Assembly: GCA_016282055.1 (NCBI GenBank)
Contig: JAEEJT010000070.1
Span: 1 to 17,007, forward strand
Origin: Bacilli bacterium
GTDB lineage: Bacteria; Bacillota_I; Bacilli_A; ML615J-28; CAG-698
DNA length: 17,007 nt
Direction of reading: 5' to 3'
Below the pieces are notes generated by a model that worked only from the letters and a program-made list of their open reading frames with translations, was not told the DNA's origin and searched no databases. Positions 7,570 to 14,184 of the stretch are shown in pieces. Made by a program: the position numbers and the translations under genes. Each line of letters opens with the position of its first letter. Position 1 is the first letter of the stretch.

Positions 7570-9012
7570 ATGGAAAATTTAGGAAAAATAGTACAAATAA
7601 CTGGTCCAGTTGTTGACGTTAGATTTTCTAATGGAATGCTCCCAAAAATAAATAATGCTTTAAAAGTTATTGTTGATGCTAAAAGTAATAATGGAATTGG
7701 TATTAATTTAACTTTAGAAGTAGCATTACATTTAGGAGATAATATAGTTAGAACTATTGCAATGGATGCAACAGAAGGATTAGTAAGAGGTATGGATGTA
7801 TTTGATACAGGTTGTCCTATCTCTGTTCCAGTTGGTAATGCAACTTTAGGTAGAATATTTAATGTACTTGGAGAAAGTATTGATAATAAGGAAGATGGTT
7901 TACTAGCTTCATCAATGCGTCTTCCTATACATAGAGAAGCTCCTAAACTTGAAGAACTAGCAACAAACCAAGAAATATTTGAAACTGGTATTAAAGTAAT
8001 TGACTTACTAGCTCCTTATATTAAGGGTGGTAAGATTGGTTTGTTTGGTGGAGCAGGTGTTGGTAAAACTGTATTAATTCAAGAGTTAATTAATAACGTA
8101 GCTAGTGTTCATGGTGGTATAAGTGTATTTACTGGAGTTGGCGAAAGAACAAGAGAAGGTAATGACTTATATTATGAAATGGTTGAAAGTGGAGTTATTA
8201 ATAAAACTGCAATGGTATTTGGTCAAATGAATGAACCACCTGGAGCAAGAATGAGAGTTGCTTTGACTGGTTTAACAATGGCTGAATATTTTAGAGATTA
8301 TGAAAAACAAGATGTTCTATTATTCATTGATAATATATTTAGATTTACACAAGCAGGTAGTGAAGTTAGTGCAATGTTAGGTCGTATGCCTAGTGCAGTT
8401 GGTTATCAACCAACTCTTGCTACTGAGATGGGTCAATTACAAGAACGTATTACTTCAACAAAGTCAGGTTCTATAACATCAATTCAAGCAATTTATGTTC
8501 CTGCTGATGACTATACAGACCCAGCTCCAGCTACAACATTTGCTCATCTTGATGCTACAACAAACCTTTCTCGTAAACTTGCTGAAGAAGGTATCTATCC
8601 TGCTGTAGATCCACTTGCTTCTACATCTCGTGCTTTATCACCAGAAGTTGTTGGTCAAGAACATTATGAAGTAGCAAGACGTGTGCAACAAACTATTCAA
8701 AGATATAATGAATTACTAGATATTATTGCTATTCTTGGTATGGATGAATTAAGTGATGAGGATAAAAAACTTGTAGCTCGTGCTAGAAGAATAAGATTAT
8801 TCTTATCTCAAAACTTCCATGTAGCAGAACAATTTACTGGTCAACCAGGAAGCTTTGTTCCAATTAAAGAAACTGTTAGAGGATTCAAAGAAATACTTGA
8901 TGGATTACACGATGATTTACCAGAAGATGCTTTTAGAAGTGTTGGTACAATTGATGAAGCTGTTGAAAAAGGAAAAGCAATTATTGCTTCATTAGGTAAT
9001 CGTAATGAGTAG
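7570..9012 (+). CDS. atpD: F1Fo ATP synthase subunit beta (catalytic)
   Basis: The 480-residue catalytic subunit has the expected length. Walker A is GGAGVGKT (160-167), the catalytic glutamate is E192 in GERTREGNDL (191-200), and the Walker B segment is VLLFIDNIFRFTQAG. The DELSDE motif that contacts gamma is present as MDELSDEDKKL in the C-terminal domain. The ATG follows AAAAAGGA with normal spacing. The gene overlaps atpC by 8 bases. Confidence 0.98.
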   Translation: MENLGKIVQITGPVVDVRFSNGMLPKINNALKVIVDAKSNNGIGINLTLEVALHLGDNIVRTIAMDATEGLVRGMDVFDTGCPISVPVGNATLGRIFNVLGESIDNKEDGLLASSMRLPIHREAPKLEELATNQEIFETGIKVIDLLAPYIKGGKIGLFGGAGVGKTVLIQELINNVASVHGGISVFTGVGERTREGNDLYYEMVESGVINKTAMVFGQMNEPPGARMRVALTGLTMAEYFRDYEKQDVLLFIDNIFRFTQAGSEVSAMLGRMPSAVGYQPTLATEMGQLQERITSTKSGSITSIQAIYVPADDYTDPAPATTFAHLDATTNLSRKLAEEGIYPAVDPLASTSRALSPEVVGQEHYEVARRVQQTIQRYNELLDIIAILGMDELSDEDKKLVARARRIRLFLSQNFHVAEQFTGQPGSFVPIKETVRGFKEILDGLHDDLPEDAFRSVGTIDEAVEKGKAIIASLGNRNE

Positions 9013-9394
9013 TATCAAAATTTCTATTGTTACTCCGAATAGTGAAGTTATTGAAGATACAACAGAATTTGTAGTTGTAAAAACTGATGAAGGTGAAATT
9101 GGTTTTTTAAAAGATCATACACCTTTAATTGGTAAAATTTCTAATGGATTTTGTAGATTAAATGATTATGTTGTTGCTATAAAAAATGGTATTCTTGATT
9201 TCAATAATAATGTTTGTAATATTATTTGCCAAGATTCATATAAAGCAAGTACATATGATGAAGCGATAAAACTTATGGAAAAAAGAAGTTTAGATAATTT
9301 AAATAAATCAAAAATGAAACTCGTTGATTTTACTGAAGCTGAAAAAGATTTAGTAAAGAGTATTAAAGAAGCTAGTTTAGGAAGGTATATGTAA
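9005..9394 (+). CDS. atpC: F1Fo ATP synthase subunit epsilon
   Basis: The 129-residue protein sits at the foot of the central shaft and can inhibit ATP hydrolysis. It has the N-terminal beta-sandwich with DEGEIGFLKDHTPLIGKI (28-45), corresponding to the family's GelGILpnH.pl segment, followed by a C-terminal pair of helices (about 90-127). The start lies inside the end of atpD, which suggests translational coupling. The next gene begins two bases after its stop. Confidence 0.95.
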   Translation: MSSIKISIVTPNSEVIEDTTEFVVVKTDEGEIGFLKDHTPLIGKISNGFCRLNDYVVAIKNGILDFNNNVCNIICQDSYKASTYDEAIKLMEKRSLDNLNKSKMKLVDFTEAEKDLVKSIKEASLGRYM

Positions 9395-9396
9395 TT

Positions 9397-9612
9397 ATGC
9401 AAAATGTATATATCATTGTTTGGATGATTATTACTTTTGGTTTAGGTACAGTTTGTACATATATATCTTTACAAAGAATTGACTTTTCTAAGTTGTTTAA
9501 GCCAAATAGTTCAACTCAAATTAGATTATTGCTTATCTTCATATCATTATCTGTAGGTTGTAGTTTAGCAAGTTTTTTTGGATATCTAATGTCATTATTA
9601 TATAAAATATAA
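9397..9612 (+). CDS. Small DUF1146 (YwzB-like) membrane protein
   Basis: The 71-residue protein has two hydrophobic helices (about 4-24 and 42-66) joined by a loop LQRIDFSKLFKPNSSTQIRL. That loop and the following helix match the DUF1146/YwzB family, which sits directly after atpC in Bacillus and relatives. Its function is unknown; the position suggests a link to ATP synthase assembly or stability, which is inference. The start follows AGGAAGG inside the end of atpC, and the operon terminator begins 8 bases after the stop. Confidence 0.78.
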   Translation: MQNVYIIVWMIITFGLGTVCTYISLQRIDFSKLFKPNSSTQIRLLLIFISLSVGCSLASFFGYLMSLLYKI

Positions 9613-9620
9613 AAAATAAA

Positions 9621-9655
9621 TCCCAATTTAGTTAATACTAAATTGGGATATTTTT
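9621..9655. terminator. Bidirectional terminator between convergent operons
   Basis: A perfect 12-base inverted repeat (9621-9632, TCCCAATTTAGT, with 9637-9648) and a four-base loop are followed by TATTTTT on the plus strand and, on the minus strand, by a T-rich run complementary to the A-run at 9611-9620. It ends the atp operon and also lies directly after the stop of the minus-strand ABC gene, so it should serve both. Confidence 0.92.
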
Positions 9656-10553
9656 AATTTATAAGTTCATATTTTTTATTACGTAATTCACGTAAGTTAA
9701 TTAGATATATAAATATCTTTTGAATAGGTACTTCAGATATTTCAATTAGATATTTTTGAAACTTACGTTTTTCATCTTTTGTAAGTTTCTTTCTAATACA
9801 TACTGTAAGTATACCTTCTCTTTCTTCAACTCCGATTACTTTTACACCATTAATAAGTGATTTTAATACTTCTGTTTTACCACTTAGATATCTAAAGTTA
9901 TTAGATAATTCTGTTTTTGTAAAGTAGTCTATTAGTTTACCTTTATCTAAAAATAATACTTTATTAAATAGATAACTTATTTCATCAATGAAATCTGTTG
10001 ATATTATGATTGTTCTTGGATATCTTGTATAATGTTCATATAAGAACTTATAGAAGTCATATCTATCTTTAATATCGGCTTCACTTACGGGGTCATCATA
10101 TAAGGTGATATTTGCTCTACTAGAAAGAGTACATATTCCAAGTACCATCATTTGTTTTCCTCTTGATAGATTTGAATATAAATCACTCATTTTTATTTGG
10201 AAATGACGAAGTAAGGTATATGCATAATAATTATCCCATTTAGGATATTTTTTATTCATTGAGTTACATATCATCTCTATTGTATAAGAATCTGAAAATG
10301 TTGTTCTTTTAGATATATAACATACTCTTGAAGCCATTTTTTTATTATTATAAAGGTTTTCACCATCAACCCAAATAGTACCTTCATCTGGTTTTGTATT
10401 TGTTGTGATAAGATCAAGGAGAATATCTTTACCTGAATCACTTCTACCAAGTATACCATATATCTTTTTATCTAAAAAGTTAAAGTTAAAATTCTTTATA
10501 GATGTATTATTTGGATATATTTTTGTTATGTTTTCACAAAGTAATACTGACAT
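9654..10553 (-). CDS. Degenerate ABC transporter ATP-binding protein (YtrB-like)
   Basis: The 299-residue protein has an ABC nucleotide-binding domain (about 1-210) and an accessory C-terminal domain of about 90 residues, as in YtrB-like ABC subunits. Overall order is preserved but key residues differ. Walker A reads GRSDSGKD (36-43), lacking the fourth-position Gly and the final Ser/Thr while keeping K42. The Q-loop position is K82. The signature is LSRGKQ (129-134). Walker B is ITLYDDP (149-155), with Asp154 where the catalytic Glu belongs. The switch His is D187 in ISTDFIDE. The frame is intact with an excellent AAGGAGGAA site, so it is not an obvious pseudogene. No permease gene adjoins it; it follows the YigZ gene by 13 bases as the second gene of that operon. 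Weak or absent ATP hydrolysis is inferred. Confidence 0.85.
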   Translation of the reverse strand: MSVLLCENITKIYPNNTSIKNFNFNFLDKKIYGILGRSDSGKDILLDLITTNTKPDEGTIWVDGENLYNNKKMASRVCYISKRTTFSDSYTIEMICNSMNKKYPKWDNYYAYTLLRHFQIKMSDLYSNLSRGKQMMVLGICTLSSRANITLYDDPVSEADIKDRYDFYKFLYEHYTRYPRTIIISTDFIDEISYLFNKVLFLDKGKLIDYFTKTELSNNFRYLSGKTEVLKSLINGVKVIGVEEREGILTVCIRKKLTKDEKRKFQKYLIEISEVPIQKIFIYLINLRELRNKKYELIN

Positions 10554-10566
10554 AGATTCCTCCTTC

Positions 10567-11178
10567 TTAGTTTATTGTTTTATTAAGTGTTTGTAATAAT
10601 TCTATATTAATTTGATTCTTTGTTATTTCAATTAGTTTTTTGATTGTTTCCTCTTTATTTGATTCTTTAACAAGACAATTAAGAGTAATATTTTCATTAA
10701 ATTCTTTATTTATTATAATAGAATCTTTTAGAATATTTATAATAGAATTATAGTTATCATATGATACAATTAATTTCATTTCAATGAACTTTTCAATTTT
10801 TGATATTATTGATTCTTTAATGACTTTTGCCGTAGCATCACTATATGCTCTAACTAAACCACCAGCTCCAAGTTTTATTCCTCCAAAGTATCTTGTTACA
10901 ATAACTAGTACATTAGTAAGATTATTCTTCTTTATAGCATCCATTATAACAACTCCTGCTGTTTGTCCTGGTTCTCCATCATCACTGAATTTAATTATAT
11001 CTTGGTTTTCACCAATTATATATGCATAACAATTATGTGTAGCATCATAGTATTTCTTTTTTGTTTGTTTTAAATATTCATTAGCTTCATCAACGTTATT
11101 TACATGAAAAACTGTTGATATAAAATTGCTTTTTTTTATTTCAAGGGATGTTTGATTTGTTTCATTAATTGTAAACAT
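10567..11178 (-). CDS. yigZ: YigZ/IMPACT family protein (UPF0029)
   Basis: This 203-residue protein belongs to the YigZ/YvyE family related to the eukaryotic translation regulator IMPACT. Bacterial members are soluble and have been connected to translation or nucleic-acid binding, but no firm reaction is known. Family marks are ATHNCYAY (46-53), FSDDGEPGQTAG (64-75), and TRYFGGIKLGAGGLVRAY (95-112); the C-terminal part forms the second alpha/beta domain. The ATG at 11178 was chosen because AGGTGA (11189-11184 on the minus strand) lies five bases upstream; a GTG three codons earlier would overlap that site. It is the first gene of a two-gene minus-strand operon with the ABC ATPase. Confidence 0.93.
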   Translation of the reverse strand: MFTINETNQTSLEIKKSNFISTVFHVNNVDEANEYLKQTKKKYYDATHNCYAYIIGENQDIIKFSDDGEPGQTAGVVIMDAIKKNNLTNVLVIVTRYFGGIKLGAGGLVRAYSDATAKVIKESIISKIEKFIEMKLIVSYDNYNSIINILKDSIIINKEFNENITLNCLVKESNKEETIKKLIEITKNQINIELLQTLNKTIN

Positions 11179-11228
11179 ATTAATCACCTATTTAATTATA
11201 AACTAAATTAATAAAAAATTAAAGAATA

Positions 11229-11257
11229 ATTATAAAATATATAGAAATTTTGGACAA
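11229..11257 (-). promoter_or_regulatory. Candidate promoter for the yigZ-ABC operon
   Basis: On the minus strand TTGTCC (11257-11252) and a perfect TATAAT (11234-11229) are 17 bases apart. The start of transcription would be near 11222, about 44 bases before the yigZ ATG. A second TATAAT at 11200-11195 has a poor -35 and is less likely. The region is AT-rich, so some caution applies. Confidence 0.5.
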
Positions 11258-11270
11258 AATAAGATATAAT
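11242..11270 (+). promoter_or_regulatory. Candidate promoter for the nucleotidyltransferase-like/YhaM pair
   Basis: TAGAAA (11242-11247) and TATAAT (11265-11270) are 17 bases apart. Transcription would start near 11277, only about 14 bases before the ATG at 11291, giving a very short leader that still contains the GTAGGTGAG ribosome site. It overlaps the divergent minus-strand promoter. Confidence 0.55.
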
Positions 11271-11290
11271 TTAAGAAAGTAGGTGAGCTT

Positions 11291-12877
11291 ATGGTTAATA
11301 ATAATGATCAATATATAAAAGAAGCTAAAGATATATTAAAGATTATCATTTCAACTGGTTTTGAAGCATATATTGTTTCTGATACTGTTAGAAATTTAAT
11401 ATTAGAAAATGAAATAAAATACATTGAGATATTTACAAATATGCCTAAAGATAAAGCAATGGCTACTTTTGAAAAATATCAAATCGAAAATATTAACGAT
11501 GATACTATTTTAATTCATTATACAGAGTATCTTTTTTATATTAGATTTACAAAAGAATATAAATTACCACCAAAGGCAAAAATTAAGAGTGTGAGAAAAC
11601 ATTATTCATCTTCACTTATGGAATTTTTAACTGAAAAGTTTTATACAATTAATACATTTGCACTTGGTGCTAATAATGTTATATATGATTGCTATGATGG
11701 TGAAACTGATCTAAGAAAGAAAAAGATTAGAGCGGTATGTGATAATCCTCAAGTTGTATATCAGATAGAACCAACTAGAATGCTTGATGCAATTCTATTG
11801 ATTAGTGAACTTGGATTTAAACTTGATGGCACTGTACAAAATGCTATTAGTAAAAAAGCTAAGTGTTTAAGAGATGTTAATCCTGTTGTTTTATGTAATT
11901 ACTTACTTAAGATTATTAATGGAAAGTTTGCTCGTAAAGCTATTAAAGAAATGCATAATACTGGATTATATAAATATGCTGGTTTATTTAAGTTTGAACT
12001 TAAACGTTTATATAGAAGTTTTAGAAAAGAAAATCCTGATTTATTTATAGCTATATCTTTGATTTATGGTAAAGAATATAATCAAGATTTAGGTAAATTA
12101 TCTTCTAATGATTATGAACTTGAAATGCTTGTTAATTTAGCTATTACTAATCCAAAAGCTAAATATGATACATTAACATTATATTCTAATGGTCTTGATA
12201 GATGTTTAAAAGCAAATTATATTAATCATATTTTACATAGATCTTTTAAGAAGACAATGTCTATTAAGAAAAAATATCAATTATTACCTATTAAGAAGAC
12301 TTGTGATTTAGCTTTTAAAGGTGAAGATATTTTAAAGATTGGTTTAGAACTTGATGCTAATGCTATGAGTGATATCTTAGATGAAATTTGTTCTAAGGTT
12401 TTATTTGGTGAAATTCAAAATAATTACGATGTTATTAAATCATATGTTTTAGGTAGAATAACTGAGATGAAAAATCCTCAACCTAAAGAAGAAAGTATTC
12501 CTAGTGTTAGTGAAGAAGTTAATAATGATGTAATTAATGAAGAAGTTGTTGAAGAAAAAATTGCTAATGTAAATAATGTTTATCGTGAAAGAGAAGTTGT
12601 TTTAAATAGTGAAACTGGGGATACTAATATTGCTATGATTTTAAAACAACAAGAAGAAATGACACGTAGATTAAATGAACTTGAAAAAGAAAATCTTAAA
12701 AAAGATTTAGAACTTGAGATTGAAAAAAGAATTAAACAAAGTGGAATGCTTGATGAAAAGAGTGGTATTAGTAGAGAAACTACCTATAAGACTTTATATA
12801 AAGCATATTATGATATTTTAATTAATTCTGAAAAGTATGAAGTATTAAAAAAGGATGATAATGATGGAAACTGTTAA
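11291..12877 (+). CDS. CCA-adding-enzyme homologue without catalytic residues, with coiled-coil tail
   Basis: Residues 1-390 of this 528-residue protein follow the layout of class II CCA-adding tRNA nucleotidyltransferases. The head segment YIVSDTVRNLIL (27-38) and IKYIEIFT (42-49) line up with the usual GG.VRD.LLG and DiDiaT, but the two metal-binding Asp are Y44 and E46. The RRDFTINA segment is EKFYTINT (115-122). GETDLRKKKIRAV (137-149) is well kept. The EDxxR nucleotide-recognition motif reads IEPTR (159-163). The body domain KGEDILKIG (343-351) to LFGEIQNN (371-378) matches the CCA-enzyme C-terminal region. Residues 391-460 are acidic and low-complexity; 447-482 looks like a coiled coil; the end is charged. 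CCA addition is therefore unlikely; RNA binding or a scaffold role is inferred. It overlaps the YhaM gene by 14 bases. Confidence 0.8.
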   Translation: MVNNNDQYIKEAKDILKIIISTGFEAYIVSDTVRNLILENEIKYIEIFTNMPKDKAMATFEKYQIENINDDTILIHYTEYLFYIRFTKEYKLPPKAKIKSVRKHYSSSLMEFLTEKFYTINTFALGANNVIYDCYDGETDLRKKKIRAVCDNPQVVYQIEPTRMLDAILLISELGFKLDGTVQNAISKKAKCLRDVNPVVLCNYLLKIINGKFARKAIKEMHNTGLYKYAGLFKFELKRLYRSFRKENPDLFIAISLIYGKEYNQDLGKLSSNDYELEMLVNLAITNPKAKYDTLTLYSNGLDRCLKANYINHILHRSFKKTMSIKKKYQLLPIKKTCDLAFKGEDILKIGLELDANAMSDILDEICSKVLFGEIQNNYDVIKSYVLGRITEMKNPQPKEESIPSVSEEVNNDVINEEVVEEKIANVNNVYREREVVLNSETGDTNIAMILKQQEEMTRRLNELEKENLKKDLELEIEKRIKQSGMLDEKSGISRETTYKTLYKAYYDILINSEKYEVLKKDDNDGNC

Positions 12878-13802
12878 AAGTGTTAAAGTTGGTGATAAAC
12901 CAACAATGGCTTTAAAATTCCAAACTATTCAAATCAAAAAAACTAATGCTAACGATGATTATGCTAGTTTACTTGGTTTTGATGGGGAAGATCTTATTGA
13001 GTGTAAGATTTGGAGTTTAAGCGAAGATAAAAAAAATATCTTAGTTAATGGCGAAGTATATATTTGCTCTGGTACTATTAAAGATTATCAAGGCAAAAAA
13101 CAATTTAACATATCTGATTTTAGATATGCAACTGAAGATGAAGTTGATAAAGATTCTTTTTATCAATATGCACCATTATCTAAAAATGATTTACAAAGTA
13201 AGATTAGTAGTTATATTAATCGTATTGATAATGTTAATTTAAAAAATATTGTTATTACTGTTTTAAAAAAGTATGTTAATGAATACTTTGAATATCCTGC
13301 AGCAACAACAATTCACCATAATTTTATTGGGGGATTGAGTTATCATGTATATTCAATGTTATTCTTAAGTGAAGCTTATTTAAAGATGTATCCATTTCTT
13401 AATAAAGATTTAGTGTTTGCCGGTATTATTTTACATGATATTGGTAAAGTAAAAGAGTTAAGTGGAGCCAAGAGTGTTAGTTATACTAAACAAGGTAATC
13501 TATTAGGTCATATTTCAATTGGTGCTAATATCTTACATGAGGTTTGTGTTGGCCTTGGTTTAGAGGATAGTGAAGAAGCACTTGCTCTAGAGCATATAAT
13601 ATTAAGTCATCATGGTTTATTAGAATATGGTAGTCCTAAAGAACCTTTAATGGCTGAAGCACAACTTATTTATTTAATTGATTATGGAGATAGTAGATTT
13701 GCAAGCCTTGAGAAGTATTATAAGGCAACTAATAAGGGTGAGTATACTGATAGTATGTTTGCTTTTGAAAAACGTAGTTTTTATATTCCTGATATTGAAT
13801 AA
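12864..13802 (+). CDS. yhaM: YhaM-type 3'-5' exoribonuclease (OB fold plus HD domain)
   Basis: The 312-residue protein closely matches YhaM in length (314 in Bacillus subtilis) and layout: an N-terminal OB-fold nucleic-acid-binding domain (about 1-95) and an HD metal-dependent hydrolase domain (about 145-295). Visible metal ligands and family marks are H161 in GLSYHVY, HD at 191-192 in LHDIGK, H216, the SHHG pair at 249-250, and LIDYGDSR with D273. YhaM is a 3'-5' exonuclease that shortens RNA and can act on DNA. Three in-frame ATGs occur at 12855, 12861 and 12864. The last is best spaced from AAGG (12851-12854), whereas the first directly abuts it. The gene begins inside the end of the CCA-like gene, so the two are probably made together. 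Confidence 0.92.
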   Translation: METVKSVKVGDKPTMALKFQTIQIKKTNANDDYASLLGFDGEDLIECKIWSLSEDKKNILVNGEVYICSGTIKDYQGKKQFNISDFRYATEDEVDKDSFYQYAPLSKNDLQSKISSYINRIDNVNLKNIVITVLKKYVNEYFEYPAATTIHHNFIGGLSYHVYSMLFLSEAYLKMYPFLNKDLVFAGIILHDIGKVKELSGAKSVSYTKQGNLLGHISIGANILHEVCVGLGLEDSEEALALEHIILSHHGLLEYGSPKEPLMAEAQLIYLIDYGDSRFASLEKYYKATNKGEYTDSMFAFEKRSFYIPDIE

Positions 13803-13828
13803 AAAAAATAAAAAAAATTAAAAAAGCG

Positions 13829-13857
13829 TTTACAATTAAAAAAATATATGATAAAAT
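13829..13857 (+). promoter_or_regulatory. Strong promoter for a small RNA
   Basis: TTTACA (13829-13834) and TAAAAT (13852-13857) are exactly 17 bases apart, with an extended TGA in front of the -10 (13849-13851). Transcription should begin near G13864. No ribosome site or gene follows within the next 300 bases, which suggests a noncoding product. Confidence 0.75.
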
Positions 13858-13863
13858 GAAATT

Positions 13864-13990
13864 GTCCTTAGGTAAAGGACTTCATATAATAAGTCTACTA
13901 ATCCCTAGTTAGTAGACCCTCTCTTTCTTATTTCCTACTATTATCAAATGCGAAGGGCTTCTAAATGTATATTTAGGAGCCTTTTGCATA
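13864..13990 (+). ncRNA. Unidentified small RNA, about 120 nt
   Basis: A good promoter ends just before this stretch and a terminator closes it. Hairpin 1 pairs GTCCTT (13864-13869) with AAGGAC (13875-13880). Hairpin 2 pairs GTCTACTAA (13893-13901) with TTAGTAGAC (13909-13917), nine perfect pairs. A C/U-rich stretch follows (about 13918-13938, CCCUCUCUUUC then UUUCCU) with no obvious partner. The terminator hairpin occupies 13953-13984. There is no convincing reading frame: an ATG at 13856 opens only 18 codons and lacks a ribosome site. It does not fit the consensus I know for 6S, tmRNA, RNase P, SRP RNA or the common riboswitches. The exposed pyrimidine stretch could pair with purine-rich ribosome sites, suggesting a trans-acting regulator, but this is inference. 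A leader or attenuator for the lipoprotein gene downstream is an alternative. Confidence 0.6.
13953..13985 (+). terminator. Terminator of the small RNA
   Basis: A 14-pair stem (13953-13966 with 13971-13984, including two G-T pairs) and loop GTAT ends in CCTTTT. The T run is short (13982-13985) before GCATATTTATTTTTA, so some read-through is possible; a second terminator follows. Confidence 0.8.
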
Positions 13991-13999
13991 TTTATTTTT

Positions 14000-14023
14000 A
14001 TGTCTTTTAATAGACATTTTTTT
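14000..14023 (+). terminator. Second terminator downstream of the small RNA
   Basis: ATGTCT (14000-14005) pairs with AGACAT (14012-14017), followed by a run of seven T (14017-14023). It lies 15 bases after the first terminator and would stop any read-through before the lipoprotein promoter. The remaining stretch to 14083 holds nothing I recognise. Confidence 0.65.
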
Positions 14024-14083
14024 ATTTGTATTTTAATAATTAAAGATATCGTTATAATTGTTAGAAAAGTGGCGAAAAAAACA

Positions 14084-14112
14084 TTTACATTTTGCACTTT
14101 TTATAGTATAAT
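14084..14112 (+). promoter_or_regulatory. Vegetative promoter of the foldase-like lipoprotein
   Basis: TTTACA (14084-14089) and a perfect TATAAT (14107-14112) are separated by exactly 17 bases. Transcription should start near 14119, giving a leader of about 66 bases to the ATG at 14185, with AGGAGAA (14171-14177) as the ribosome site. Confidence 0.85.
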
Positions 14113-14184
14113 ATTAATGCTATATAGTGGGAAATTATATGTCACCCATTCATAATAAAAAGACGAAATGAGGAGAATTATTTT

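Noticed and set aside
9166..9402. Minus-strand open frame across atpC
   Set aside because: Antisense to a secure epsilon subunit gene, with no supporting signals.
9654..10553. Calling the ABC ATPase gene a pseudogene
   Set aside because: The frame is complete, the ribosome site is excellent and the C-terminal domain is intact; altered motifs alone do not prove decay.
10405..11029. Two plus-strand frames opposite the ABC and yigZ genes
   Set aside because: Both are antisense to genes with clear family motifs and good ribosome sites.
13048..13242. Plus-strand frame inside YhaM in another phase
   Set aside because: Fully contained in a well-supported gene, with no start signals.
13864..13990. 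Purine riboswitch, suggested by the CATATAAT sequence near 13883-13890
   Set aside because: The conserved three-way junction segments that should follow are absent and no purine gene is downstream.
13909..14097. Minus-strand open frame of 62 codons in the gap after YhaM
   Set aside because: It runs through the small-RNA stems and both terminators, has no ribosome site, and reads as a translation of AT-rich noncoding DNA.
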